Positions 9,404-18,403 of a DNA stretch of 64,000 nucleotides are shown here, piece after piece (within the stretch, counting starts at the first letter, position 1; the number at the start of each line of letters is the position of its first letter). Location: assembly GCF_036345915.1 (NCBI RefSeq), contig NZ_CP107785.1, positions 5,518,001-5,582,000 on the forward strand, read 5' to 3'. Under the pieces are notes generated by a model. It was not told the DNA's origin. It made no database searches and worked only from the letters and a program-made list of their open reading frames with translations. The stretch comes from Nocardia sp. NBC_00565. Lineage in GTDB: Bacteria; Actinomycetota; Actinomycetes; Mycobacteriales; Mycobacteriaceae. The translations under genes were made by a program, and so were the position numbers.

Positions 9404-10675
9404 CTACGACGGCGTGAGTGCCTTCATCAGCGCAGCGGCAGTTGCCTGGTCGATGCACGTCGGCTTACCACCGTTGGCGGAGTGGAATACACCGTCTTTG
9501 GTGTTTCCGGTGAAGTAACACAGCGGGAACGCCGGTTGGCCTTCGGTGAAGGTCAGCGGCGGGGCGAGACCGTCGAGGGTCTCCTCGCGCAATGTGCGCA
9601 GTCCCTTGATCGCATCCGCGCTCGTCGAAGACGGCGAGAGGTTGGCTGCTTTGGCCGCCGCCAGGAACAGCTGCCCACCTGCCCACGGCCACAACAGCGG
9701 CGCGCTGAAGTCCCCGCTGCCCCGAAGGCCGGGAATGTATTTGTCGAGGGCGTCACCGAAGTCCTTGATGGCCGGAATCGAGTCATCGGTGTACAGCGCG
9801 TTCGAGCCCGCGAAGATGCTGCCCTCGAAGTTCGGGTCGGCGGCCCAGGCTCGCTGCAGGCTCACGCCGGTAGGAGCCTGAATCGGTTTGTAACCTTGCT
9901 GCGCACACGATGCCGCGATGCGCGAAATCGCCTCGACAGAGACGCCTGGGAATACGGCGTCGACACCTTTTTCCTTGAATGCCAGACAGGGCGCGATATA
10001 GTTCGGCGCGGCAATCGCGACTTTCTCCGCTGAGAATCCCAGACCGGCCTGTTCGGCCATCGGTTTCAGCATCTGCGGAAGCTGCTCGCAGACCGGGATT
10101 TCGGCACAGTAGTAGACGCCGAGGGTCTTCGCGCCCGCCTGCTTGGCCTGGGCTACCTCACCCAGCATCAACACCGGCAGCGTGGTTCCGGAGGCGAAGA
10201 AGTTCGGATCGGTGATGAACGGGGCATCGACCGGCTGTCCGCCGATGACCGGAATGCCCTTGCTGTCGACATAGTTCTGCCAACTCGAACTGACCAGGCT
10301 GGTCTGGCCGACGATGGCGACCACCTTGTCCTGTTCGACCAGTTTCTTCGCGACGGCCAGTGCTGTTGTCGGATTCTGCTCGTCGTCGTATGAGACGAGC
10401 TTGACCGGGTGCCCATTGACTCCGCCGTGATCGTTGGCCCACGACACCCAGGCCTGCAATACATCGGCGGTGTGTCCCACCGACGCGGCGGCCGGGCCGG
10501 TGCAGCTGCAAATCGACCCGATGAGGATCGGATCGCCCTTCAGTCCGCCGTCGGAAACCTTCACCGGGCCAACGGATTCGGGCCCGCCGCTGGTCGAGTC
10601 GGCGGAACACGACGTGAGCGCGAGGGCCGCCGCAAGCACCGGCGCGGCCCACCACAGCAACCTTGTTTTCTTCAT
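9404..10675 (-). CDS. ABC transporter substrate-binding lipoprotein, LivK/LivJ-like
   Basis: 423-aa extracellular binding protein of the branched-chain amino acid type (PBP type I, HAAT family). In actinobacteria such proteins often bind aromatic or other small acids rather than amino acids. The lipoprotein signal is MKKTRLLWWAAPVLAAALAL then TSCSA, with the lipid-modified cysteine in LTSC. The mature part starts DPILIGSICSCTGPAA and has the periplasmic-binding fold motifs LVSYDDEQNPTTA and VAIVGQTSLVSS. ATG 10675 has GGAGTGGAG just before it, which selects this start over an upstream frame extension. It is the third gene of the transporter operon. Confidence 0.92.
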   Translation of the reverse strand: MKKTRLLWWAAPVLAAALALTSCSADSTSGGPESVGPVKVSDGGLKGDPILIGSICSCTGPAAASVGHTADVLQAWVSWANDHGGVNGHPVKLVSYDDEQNPTTALAVAKKLVEQDKVVAIVGQTSLVSSSWQNYVDSKGIPVIGGQPVDAPFITDPNFFASGTTLPVLMLGEVAQAKQAGAKTLGVYYCAEIPVCEQLPQMLKPMAEQAGLGFSAEKVAIAAPNYIAPCLAFKEKGVDAVFPGVSVEAISRIAASCAQQGYKPIQAPTGVSLQRAWAADPNFEGSIFAGSNALYTDDSIPAIKDFGDALDKYIPGLRGSGDFSAPLLWPWAGGQLFLAAAKAANLSPSSTSADAIKGLRTLREETLDGLAPPLTFTEGQPAFPLCYFTGNTKDGVFHSANGGKPTCIDQATAAALMKALTPS

Positions 10676-10712
10676 TACTCCACTCCTGTACGGATACCGA
10701 GCATTCGATTCG

Positions 10713-11489
10713 CTACGCCCATGGCCCGGCCGCGGTTCCGGGTGGGTGTCCCGCCGGCAACGCCGGCAAGTCTGTGTGGCCGCCGTCGATGCCGAGATAG
10801 TTCTGCAGCACGGCATCTCGGTCGATATCTGCGGCGGGCCCGGCGAACGCGACCGTGCCGCGGCTGAGCAACACCACGTGATCGGCCATCGTCATGGCGT
10901 GGTCGACGTACTGCTCGACCAGCACAATCGCCGAGCCGGTGGTACGCAATTCGCCGAGCGCCGCGAAGATCTCGTCCACGACCAGCGGAGCCAGGCCCAT
11001 GGACACCTCGTCGAGCAGGACAACCGACGGATCGGCCAGCCAGGCGCGCCCCAGTGCCAGCATCTGCTGCTGTCCACCGGACAGGGACCCGGCCGGCTGA
11101 TCGAGCTTCGCTCGCAGCGCGGGAAAGACATCGAGCACGGCGTCGGCGCTGACACGGCGCCACGGCGGCGTCAGAAGGCGCAAGTTCTCCCGGACCGTCA
11201 AGTCCGCGAATACACCTCGGCCCTCGGGGATCAAGCACAGGCCCGCGCGGGCGCGGCGCACCGGGCGAGCGCGGGTCAGATCGGCCCCGCCTATCGACAC
11301 CATCCCCGATCGCGCCTGAAGTAGTCCGGAGGCCACCCGCAGCAGCGTCGACTTTCCGGCACCGTTCGGCCCGAGCAGCGCCACGACCGATCGAGGTGCA
11401 ACCGCGAGGTCGACGTCGTGGAGCACGATCGTGGTGCCGTATCCCGCAGTGATCGAGCGCAATTCGAGCGCGTAGTCGGTGCCGGTCAT
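10713..11489 (-). CDS. livF: ABC transporter ATP-binding protein, LivF-like
   Basis: 258-aa ATPase subunit. Motifs: Walker A LLGPNGAGKSTLLR, Q-loop region LCLIPEGRGVFADLTVREN, signature LSGGQQQMLALGRA, Walker B VVLLDEVSMGLAP, and switch His region VEQYVDHA. The IPEGR.VF..LTV.EN stretch is typical of LivF. The ATG at 11489 overlaps the stop of the permease/ATPase fusion (ATGA), showing coupled expression. It energises import together with the LivG-like domain of the fusion protein. Confidence 0.92.
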   Translation of the reverse strand: MTGTDYALELRSITAGYGTTIVLHDVDLAVAPRSVVALLGPNGAGKSTLLRVASGLLQARSGMVSIGGADLTRARPVRRARAGLCLIPEGRGVFADLTVRENLRLLTPPWRRVSADAVLDVFPALRAKLDQPAGSLSGGQQQMLALGRAWLADPSVVLLDEVSMGLAPLVVDEIFAALGELRTTGSAIVLVEQYVDHAMTMADHVVLLSRGTVAFAGPAADIDRDAVLQNYLGIDGGHTDLPALPAGHPPGTAAGPWA

Positions 11490-14173
11490 GCGACGGGCTC
11501 CGTCATCCGGCGTCCGTCGGTGACCGGCTCGCCGAGGTAGGCGTGCTGCACCACTTCCGACGCCCGCACCTGCGCGGGCGAGCCCCGGAATATCAGGCGA
11601 CCGAAGTCGAGCACGAAGATCTCCTCGCAGATCTCGAGCACCAGCGACATGTCGTGCTCTACCAGAACGATTCCGACGCCACGTGCGGCGACGACCTGCC
11701 GCAGGATCTGCCCGAAGCGCGCGGTTTCCGAACGATCGAGGCCCGCACTCGGCTCGTCGAGCAACAGGATCCGGTACGGCCCGGCCAGACATCTGGCGAG
11801 CTCGACCAGTCTTCGTTGTCCGGTGGACAGTGCACCGACGCGAGAATCCGCGATGGATTCGATACCGCACAACGCCATGGCGGCGGCCGTCGCGGCGCGC
11901 ACCCGCCGGGCCTGTCCGCGCGCCGAGACCAGTTGGGCCAGCGGGTTTGCCCCGGCGAGTGGACCTTCGGCGCCCATCGCGACGTTTTCGGCGACGGTGA
12001 GGGAGTCGAACAGTTCCGTCTGTTGAAAGGTTCGCCCGATGCCCAGCCGCGCCCGGCGCGCGGTCGAGGCTCGGCTGATCACCAGGTCCTGCAGTCGCAC
12101 CTCGCCGGCGTCGGCCTGGACGAGACCGGTGCAGGCATCGAACGTGGTGGTCTTGCCCGCCCCGTTAGGGCCGATCAGTCCGGTGATCCGCCCGGTGTGC
12201 GCGTCGAACGAGAGGCCATCGACTGCCACGACGCCGCCGAAGCGAACCGAAAGATCGTGGACGTCCAGCACTGTTGCGGGCTGTTCGGTGGCGGGTTCCG
12301 CCGCGAAGACCGCCGAGGACCGGTTGCCGCGAAACGCGTTGTCCAGCCAGGATCGAATCGGGCCGGGCACCTCCAGGCGGCTCGCGGTGGCGGCACGCAG
12401 CACCACCAGGATGCCGAACACGACCTGGAGCCACAGCGACATTCCGGCGACTTGGACATAGGACGGCACCAGGATGAGCGCCACCGCGGCCAGCAGCGGA
12501 TACCACGGCTCCCGGCCCACCACGATGACAATGACCGCGAAATAAGTTACCGATTGCAGCGGCTGGTAGTTTGCCGCCGAGGCGGTGGTCTGGGCCATTC
12601 CGGTGAGTGCGCCACCCAATGCGGCAAGAAATGCCGAAACGCAGAAGACGAGAACGCGGGTGACTTCGATTGTGACACCACTGGTCCGCAGCGCGGTCGG
12701 CGATTCGGCCAGACCCCGGAGCAATCGTCCGAGCCTGCTCTTGTCCAACGCCACCACAATCAGCGTGCCCAGCGTGGCCAGCACCAGCACGAGACGGTAG
12801 AACGACGGATCGGAGTCGAGTCCGAATACGCTGGGGCGCGGCATTTTCAGGCCCAGACCACTGGTGCCGAACATATAGGGCTCGCTGTAGAACATCATCT
12901 GAAGTACGACGCCGAATCCGAAGGTCGCCAACGCCAGATACAGGCCGCTGAGGCGAATGGCCGGAATCGACAACACCGCACCGATCGGTACCACCACCAG
13001 ACCGCAGCCGATGAGCGCGAGCGGCCACGGCAACTGCTGATCGACAGCCAGGTGCGAGAACGCGCAGGCTCCGATCGCGGTGAAAGCCATGTGGCACAGC
13101 GAGACTTGACCGGACGTACGGACCAACAGACCGAGCGACAGAAAGACGAGCGTCATCGCCAGCGCCACCGTCCAATCCGTCAAGTGGATGCCGGCGAACA
13201 ACGGAACCAGCGCCAGCACCACCAACACCACGACCCCACCCGCGGATTGCAACGCCGGTGGAGCAGTCCAGCCGGACCGGATCCGGCGGACCGCCCGGTC
13301 CCGGTCCAACAGGTAGCGACGCGGCATGAGCAGCAATACGAGGAACAGCGCCAAAAACGGCAATGCGGCGGGAACTCCCGCGGCCGGCCCGCTGGTGAAG
13401 TAGTGCGTAGCCAACGCGGCGAGCACCCCGATCAGCAGTCCACCGCCGAAACTCCAAGGCAGACTGGTGAATCGGCCGATGGCCGCCGCTCCGAACGCCT
13501 GGACGACCAGCAATGTCAACTGCATGGGATCGAGCGGAATCAACGGCGCGAACAGCACCCCGGACAGCGATGCCAAACCAGTGCCGACACACCAGGCCGA
13601 TCGTCGCGTGCGCACCGAGCTCGTCCCGGCCAGATCCAGCAATGCCGCATTCCCGACGACCGCGCGCATCGCGATGCCACCTCGGGTGAACCGCAGCGCG
13701 GCCGATAACGCGGCGGTCGCGAGTACCGCGACGCCGAACGTTGCTACATCCGACCACTGCACCTGCACACCGAAGGCGGCGAATCCGCCCTGGGGCAGGA
13801 AGATCGGAACGATGCGCGTCGTCGTCTGCCCGTAGTACAGAGTCGCCCCCGCCTGGACAACCAGCAGAATGCCGACCGTCGCGGCGATCCGTAGTTCCAA
13901 TGTCGCCCGGTCGACGACGCGGGCCACCAATTCCAGTGCCAAACCCATGGCCGGACCGATCCCGAGAACACAAATCGCCAGGGCGAGCTGCCATACGACA
14001 CCATCGATGACGTGCAGCGTGTAGAACGCGTACGCCGACACAGTGGCCATAGCGCCGTGGGCGAAATTGAACACCCCCGACGTCTTATAAGTGAGCACCA
14101 AACCCGTTGCGGCCAGCCCATAAACCGAGCCGGATACAATTCCGGCGATCACGAACGGTAAGAGATCCGCCAC
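11486..14173 (-). CDS. Fused ABC permease-permease-ATPase (LivH-LivM-LivG)
   Basis: 895-aa three-domain fusion of a branched-chain-amino-acid-type importer. Residues 1-290 are LivH-like (VSGSVYGLAATGLVLTYKTS, FNFAHGAMA). Residues about 300-600 are LivM-like (LVRTSGQVSLCHMAFTAIGA, IRLSGLYLALATFGFG). Residues about 620-895 are a LivG-like ATPase with Walker A LIGPNGAGKTTTFDA near 660-670, signature LSTGQRRLVELARCLAG and Walker B ILLLDEPSAGLD. The frame is open another 147 codons upstream, but GTG 14173 follows GGAG at six bases and begins the first membrane segment, so I prefer it. These subunits are usually encoded separately; the fusion fixes their stoichiometry. Confidence 0.9.
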   Translation of the reverse strand: MADLLPFVIAGIVSGSVYGLAATGLVLTYKTSGVFNFAHGAMATVSAYAFYTLHVIDGVVWQLALAICVLGIGPAMGLALELVARVVDRATLELRIAATVGILLVVQAGATLYYGQTTTRIVPIFLPQGGFAAFGVQVQWSDVATFGVAVLATAALSAALRFTRGGIAMRAVVGNAALLDLAGTSSVRTRRSAWCVGTGLASLSGVLFAPLIPLDPMQLTLLVVQAFGAAAIGRFTSLPWSFGGGLLIGVLAALATHYFTSGPAAGVPAALPFLALFLVLLLMPRRYLLDRDRAVRRIRSGWTAPPALQSAGGVVVLVVLALVPLFAGIHLTDWTVALAMTLVFLSLGLLVRTSGQVSLCHMAFTAIGACAFSHLAVDQQLPWPLALIGCGLVVVPIGAVLSIPAIRLSGLYLALATFGFGVVLQMMFYSEPYMFGTSGLGLKMPRPSVFGLDSDPSFYRLVLVLATLGTLIVVALDKSRLGRLLRGLAESPTALRTSGVTIEVTRVLVFCVSAFLAALGGALTGMAQTTASAANYQPLQSVTYFAVIVIVVGREPWYPLLAAVALILVPSYVQVAGMSLWLQVVFGILVVLRAATASRLEVPGPIRSWLDNAFRGNRSSAVFAAEPATEQPATVLDVHDLSVRFGGVVAVDGLSFDAHTGRITGLIGPNGAGKTTTFDACTGLVQADAGEVRLQDLVISRASTARRARLGIGRTFQQTELFDSLTVAENVAMGAEGPLAGANPLAQLVSARGQARRVRAATAAAMALCGIESIADSRVGALSTGQRRLVELARCLAGPYRILLLDEPSAGLDRSETARFGQILRQVVAARGVGIVLVEHDMSLVLEICEEIFVLDFGRLIFRGSPAQVRASEVVQHAYLGEPVTDGRRMTEPVA

Positions 14174-14505
14174 GATGTACTCCAATTTTCGCTGATCGCC
14201 GACCGGCCACGACCATGCGGAAGTGCCGGCGCGGCTTGCCTGACCTGGTCGGCTGCTGATCGAACGGCTGGGGCGCGAGCTGTGCCAGGTCAGTGTCGGC
14301 GGCTGCCGCACGCCTCGCCACGCGAACCCACAGCTCCTGCCTCGCAACAGAATTCGACGGCACAAAAACAAAGCTGGGCAACGACGCCGAAGGCGGGAGC
14401 TGCAGTTGTGACACGAGTCCCCACTACCGAGAAGACTGGAACCGTCGCCGTGCCCTGTTCCGTCGCTAGAGTTCCCGCACCGCTTTGATGAAAGGACGGC
14501 CGACG
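14174..14505. promoter_or_regulatory. Divergent intergenic region between transporter operon and MetE-like gene
   Basis: About 330 bp without a gene. It holds the second copy of the 17-bp element (14282-14298). CTGACCTGG at 14241-14249 is the inverted form of the CCAGGTCAG core inside the element, so the core occurs as an inverted pair about 45 bp apart upstream of the leftward operon. I see no clear -10/-35 pair. Confidence 0.5.
14282..14298 (-). promoter_or_regulatory. 17-bp element shared with the P450 promoter (copy 2)
   Basis: GTGCCAGGTCAGTGTCG, identical to 9232-9248. It lies 109 bases upstream of the GTG start of the transporter fusion. The core CCAGGTCAG recurs inverted at 14241-14249. 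Probably a regulator-binding site coordinating transporter and P450 expression. Confidence 0.55.
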
Positions 14506-15555
14506 GTGACGAATCTTTCTCTTCCAGTAACCTATCTGGTGGGCAGTGCAAACGCTCCGACACGCCAGATGGCGATGCGCAAATTCGAATCGCTGTGGCA
14601 TTATCTGCCCTCAATTCCGGAAGGGGATACTGCTTTTCCCGGCTGGATCATGCCGCGCCTGCGTGCCACCTTCGCACTTCCTGGCATGACGAAAGTCGAC
14701 AACGGAAATCTCGAGCTGGGATACGAAGGCATGCCGACCTACGAGTACCAGGGCGAAGCGGAACTCGAGATCCCTCCCGTATTGCTGGGGTATTTCGATC
14801 AGGCGGAGGCGGCCAAACCGATTCTGGACCGCTTGACCCAGGAGCATGGCGAACAGAAGCCCTATCAAGCGAATATCATCGACCCCTACGACCACGCCTT
14901 CTTCGCACTGGGAGTGGCCGGCGTCACCGAGCACTACGAGTCGTTCCGGAAACCGGCACTGGAGGAGATCGCGGCCATCCATCGGTTGTTCCACGGCGAT
15001 GTGGTGTTCCAACTGGAGAGCCCCGGACGCCTGGTGACGATGGAAACCATCGAGTCGGACGAGGAACGCGCGGCAAAAGCTGTCGAGCTGGGCTCGGATC
15101 TTGCCGAGCTCGTGCGCCGTATGCCCGCAGGCGCCCGGGTCACCATTCATCTGTGCCGTGGCGATTGGGAACACACCAGCTGGATGAAGAGGATCAACGG
15201 ATACGAACCGGTCGTCCTGCTGGCCAATGCGATTGTGGCGCAATGGCCAAAGGGCAGAACTCTGCAAGGAATTCATATTCCGTTTGCGGGCGCCGATGTG
15301 CTGCCATTCGTCGATGACCCGGACATATATCGACCACTGGAACAGCTGACCACTGATGTGCCGATCTACGCCGGTATCGTGCACGAGAAGGCCGACGCGG
15401 AACGAATCCTCACGGCACTGACGCAGGCCCGGCAGTACTACAGCCGCCCATTCGGTGGCCTGAGCACATCCTGCGGTATGGCTCGGATGACCGAAGCCGA
15501 GATGGATCGGGCATTGCGGTTGCTCGCCGAGCTCATGGAGCGAGTGACCGGGTAG
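14506..15555 (+). CDS. MetE C-terminal/UROD-like zinc-dependent methyltransferase-type protein
   Basis: About 349 aa with the fold of the UROD/MetE superfamily (cobalamin-independent methionine synthase catalytic domain), here as a stand-alone barrel. Likely zinc ligands are visible: H215 and C217 in IHLCRGDWEH and C323 in GGLSTSCGM, the same order as His-X-Cys and the distal Cys of MetE. The N-terminal homocysteine/folate domain of MetE (about 370 aa) is missing, so it probably transfers a methyl group between other substrates. GTG 14506 follows AAAGGA at nine bases; an in-frame ATG at 14488 is less well placed. It is divergent from the transporter operon and converges with AraC, overlapping it by 23 bp. 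Confidence 0.75.
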   Translation: MTNLSLPVTYLVGSANAPTRQMAMRKFESLWHYLPSIPEGDTAFPGWIMPRLRATFALPGMTKVDNGNLELGYEGMPTYEYQGEAELEIPPVLLGYFDQAEAAKPILDRLTQEHGEQKPYQANIIDPYDHAFFALGVAGVTEHYESFRKPALEEIAAIHRLFHGDVVFQLESPGRLVTMETIESDEERAAKAVELGSDLAELVRRMPAGARVTIHLCRGDWEHTSWMKRINGYEPVVLLANAIVAQWPKGRTLQGIHIPFAGADVLPFVDDPDIYRPLEQLTTDVPIYAGIVHEKADAERILTALTQARQYYSRPFGGLSTSCGMARMTEAEMDRALRLLAELMERVTG

Positions 15556-16513
15556 TACTCACTGTTGCGGTGGTACTCGGGCCGAGAGCCGCTGTCGGAC
15601 GGACGGACTCGGCCAACCGGCGTTTGCGGAATTCTCGCGGTGTCTCGCCGTATCGCGCCTTGAAGGCGGCGGAGAACCAGGTGAGGGTGAAGCCACTGCG
15701 CGCGGCGACCTCTCCGATTGTCGCTGTCGTCTCGGGGTTTTCGAGCATGGTCCGAGCCGCCCGCAGTGCTTCGTCCTGGCGCACTTCCCGATACGTGGTA
15801 CCCGCCTGATGCAGTGCGGTGCGCAGCTGTCGCGGCGACCAGCCCAATGCCCGCGCCGCCTCGGGCAGCCGGAGGTCCGCTGCTCCGATGTGCTGGCGCA
15901 CGTACTGTCGAACGGTCTCGGCGAGCTCTGTCAAATGAGTCTGCTGCGGGCGGGTATCACCCGCGGTCATCAGGCACAGCAGCTCGGCGATCCGGTCGCA
16001 GACCGCGTTGAACTCCCGGCTCGTCAGCGCGGATCGTTCGGCATGCAGATCGCGGATCATGCCCGCGGCGATCCTGCCGAGACCCGAGCCGAGGTCGAGC
16101 ACCGGCTGTCGTAGGCCGGGTCGCGCGAACTCGACGCGCGGTACCTGGAAGGCGTGGGCCACCGAGCCGGGGATATGCAGCCGACACTGCCGATCCAGTG
16201 CCAACACCGCCGCCTGCCCCGGTCTGACCTGGGTGACTCCGTGCTCGTAGACCGCGGCGAACTGTCCCCGCTGCGGGACGACCACCCAGTAGAAGTCCTC
16301 GGCCGAAACCCGACGGATATTCGACGGGGTGCGGAAGGCCAGCCGGTCGCCGGGCTGATCCCAGCGCAGCAGACCGTAGGTGGTTGTCTGTTGCACAGTC
16401 ATGGCCACCTGCCAGCGCTCGGGCTCGCGGTAGCGATGATCCATCGGGACGAAACTGTTGGAAGTTTCGGTCCATTCATCGACATTTGCGATGTCGAGCT
16501 CGTAGTACTCCAT
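15533..16513 (-). CDS. AraC family transcriptional regulator
   Basis: 326-aa activator. The C-terminal 100 residues hold two helix-turn-helix motifs (LRLPEAARALGWSPRQLRTA and the second with ATIGEVAARSGFTLTWFSAA), ending FKARYGETPREFRKRR, the AraC hallmark. The N-terminal 180 residues match the AraC_binding_2-type cupin-like sensor domain (GLLRWDQPGDRLAFRTPS, LALDRQCRLHIPG). The 3' end overlaps the MetE-like gene tail-to-tail. As the only AraC in the area, it is the best candidate to act on the repeated 17-bp element; this is inference. Confidence 0.92.
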   Translation of the reverse strand: MEYYELDIANVDEWTETSNSFVPMDHRYREPERWQVAMTVQQTTTYGLLRWDQPGDRLAFRTPSNIRRVSAEDFYWVVVPQRGQFAAVYEHGVTQVRPGQAAVLALDRQCRLHIPGSVAHAFQVPRVEFARPGLRQPVLDLGSGLGRIAAGMIRDLHAERSALTSREFNAVCDRIAELLCLMTAGDTRPQQTHLTELAETVRQYVRQHIGAADLRLPEAARALGWSPRQLRTALHQAGTTYREVRQDEALRAARTMLENPETTATIGEVAARSGFTLTWFSAAFKARYGETPREFRKRRLAESVRPTAALGPSTTATVSTTRSLAP

Positions 16514-16531
16514 TGCGACACCTCGAACGGT

Positions 16532-17818
16532 TCAGCCGTTGACAATGATGACGTCGGCTCCAGCGAACAGCAAGTCGGACGGGCGTGCTCGAGACGGCTG
16601 CCGCGCCGGTACCAGACGTGCGGCCGGTACGAGAGCGTGCAATTCCCGCAGGAACACCTCGACTGCGAGCTGTGCCAATTGCTTACCGGGGCAGATGTGT
16701 TTACCGAATCCGAAGGTCAGCGGAAGTTTACCGGCACCGGACAGATCCAAGGGATTCGGGAAGGCCCGCGGATCCCGGTTCGCGGCGGCACACATCACCA
16801 AGACCGGCCCGGACGAGAGCACTGTGCCGCTGCGCAGCGTCACCGAGCCCACGACGTGCCGCTTCCAGGCCACCAGCCCAGGGTCGAGCTGAAGTACCTT
16901 GGCCGCGACGTGCGTGGCTGATGCCTGGTCGGCGAGGAGGTGCCACCACTGCCGGTCCGGATTGCTCAGCAAGCGCTGCAGGCCCTGTTGAATACTGCCA
17001 CTGACAGTATGCACACCCGCGGCCAGCGAGTTGGCCACGGCGGACACGGCAACTCGACGTGGAATGCGGGCAGCGCGCAGACGGCCGGGCAATCCATCCG
17101 TCTGATCCCGTCCGCTGGATGCGATGGCGTCGGCGCTCACCGTGAACAGCCGACCGAGGCCGCCGACCGCCTCGGCCAATTCGCGGCCGCGCATCCGCCG
17201 ACCCAGTAGTCCGGACTGGGCACCGCTCCATGTCGCCACCTGCGGCCAGTCCGCAGGCGGCAAGCCGACCGCTGCGCCGACGATCCGGGCCGCGTAATCG
17301 ATCGACAGAGACGTCACGTCGAGGGGCTGGTCACTCGCGTCGCGTTCGGTGCGCAGCGCGTGCTGGAAATGCTCGGTCAGGTCCTCGATCCGTTGCGGAC
17401 GTTGTGCCGTGGGCACTGTGAAATGTCCCGCCGGGCCGGCCAAGGTGTCCCATACCCGTTTGTGCAGGACGTCGTCGGTCAGATCCGCGGTCGCCTTCGC
17501 CGGCAGCGGGACCAGATGCCGGCAGAGATGGCCGACGGCGCGGGGATTGGCCGCGATGCGCCCGAAACCGACTAGCGGCTCCAGCGATTTCGCATTCGAG
17601 ATGCCAGGGCGGGCCGCTTCCATCAGCTCCCGCACGTCGTCGTAGCGCCATACCATCTGCAGGCCGGAGTTGGGTCGATAGGTGGGTTCGGGCCAGTCGT
17701 GCAGCTGCCGATATCGCTCGTCACGTTCGGCGAACGACAGCTGGTTGGGGGTCAGCTCGTCAAAGGGGAATTTCATTGTCAGATCATCGGTTTCGCTGAG
17801 GTAAACGGCCATGTGCAT
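16532..17818 (-). CDS. Atypical cytochrome P450 lacking the ExxR motif
   Basis: About 428-aa P450 with a clear heme loop, FGFGKHICPGKQLAQLAVEV. The I-helix is unusual (NSLAAGVHTVSGSI: acid/alcohol pair AGxET replaced by AGVHT). The K-helix position reads AAKVLQLDPGLVAW where almost all P450s have ExxLR, so the conserved Glu and Arg are absent. A few P450s (for example Streptomyces CYP157) also lack ExxR, so the protein may be folded. Several starts are possible (GTG 17821, ATG 17818, 17812 or 17776), none with a strong ribosome site. It is followed 18 bp downstream by the AraC gene on the same strand. Confidence 0.85.
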   Translation of the reverse strand: MHMAVYLSETDDLTMKFPFDELTPNQLSFAERDERYRQLHDWPEPTYRPNSGLQMVWRYDDVRELMEAARPGISNAKSLEPLVGFGRIAANPRAVGHLCRHLVPLPAKATADLTDDVLHKRVWDTLAGPAGHFTVPTAQRPQRIEDLTEHFQHALRTERDASDQPLDVTSLSIDYAARIVGAAVGLPPADWPQVATWSGAQSGLLGRRMRGRELAEAVGGLGRLFTVSADAIASSGRDQTDGLPGRLRAARIPRRVAVSAVANSLAAGVHTVSGSIQQGLQRLLSNPDRQWWHLLADQASATHVAAKVLQLDPGLVAWKRHVVGSVTLRSGTVLSSGPVLVMCAAANRDPRAFPNPLDLSGAGKLPLTFGFGKHICPGKQLAQLAVEVFLRELHALVPAARLVPARQPSRARPSDLLFAGADVIIVNG

Positions 17819-17872
17819 CACCCATGTTGGAAGGTAAAGGTGCGTCGATGCACTCGCGGGATCGGAATTTGC

Positions 17873-18403
17873 TCACCGCGGCCGGTGGCGACCACATAGC
17901 GCCCGGCCGGCCGGGCGGTAGTCGGCTCGGTCGTGGAAGTGTCCGGTGACATGTTCGGCACCGAAGCCGGGCGGTGTGTTGCGGGCCACCCGCTCCGCTG
18001 CGAGTAGGGCGAGAATACCGGCGCCGGCCAGTATTGCTTCCGAGCGGTGCGCTCCGCCGAGGTTTCGTTCGGTCAGCGTCACGCACAGGCCGTCGGTCGC
18101 CACCTCGACGGCCGCGACCGGGAATAACCTCCGCACCGCTGTCACGATATCGAATCCACTGTGCCACTGCGGGATTCCTGCCGGGGCGATCATCCCGACC
18201 GACCTGTCGATCGGCCCTGGGCAGGCAATACCGACCGCGGTGATCTCGTCGTCGCGGGCGACATCGAGCAGCAGATCCCGGCAGCCGTCCCACACTGCGT
18301 TCGCCGGTATCGGGATTCGCTGAATATCCCGTATGCCGACGCCGCCGTCCACCCGGCTCGCAGCGAGTTCCGCAGGGCCGATATCCAATGCCAGAACGGT
18401 CAT
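17873..18403 (-). CDS. Short ROK-like (sugar kinase/regulator fold) protein, probably truncated
   Basis: 176 aa beginning MTVLALDIGPAELAASRVDG, the phosphate-1 motif of ROK-family kinases and regulators. It is followed by AVGIACPGPIDRSVGMIAPAGIPQWH (shown by the motif CPGPID...G...A.G.P.W) and VATDGLCVTLTERNLGGA. ROK proteins are about 300 aa. The adenosine motif, ExGH metal site and CxCGxxGC zinc motif are missing, and after about residue 150 the sequence turns Arg-rich. It is either an N-lobe-only relative or a 3'-broken gene. Upstream of the ExxR-less P450 on the same strand. Confidence 0.6.
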   Translation of the reverse strand: MTVLALDIGPAELAASRVDGGVGIRDIQRIPIPANAVWDGCRDLLLDVARDDEITAVGIACPGPIDRSVGMIAPAGIPQWHSGFDIVTAVRRLFPVAAVEVATDGLCVTLTERNLGGAHRSEAILAGAGILALLAAERVARNTPPGFGAEHVTGHFHDRADYRPAGRALCGRHRPR

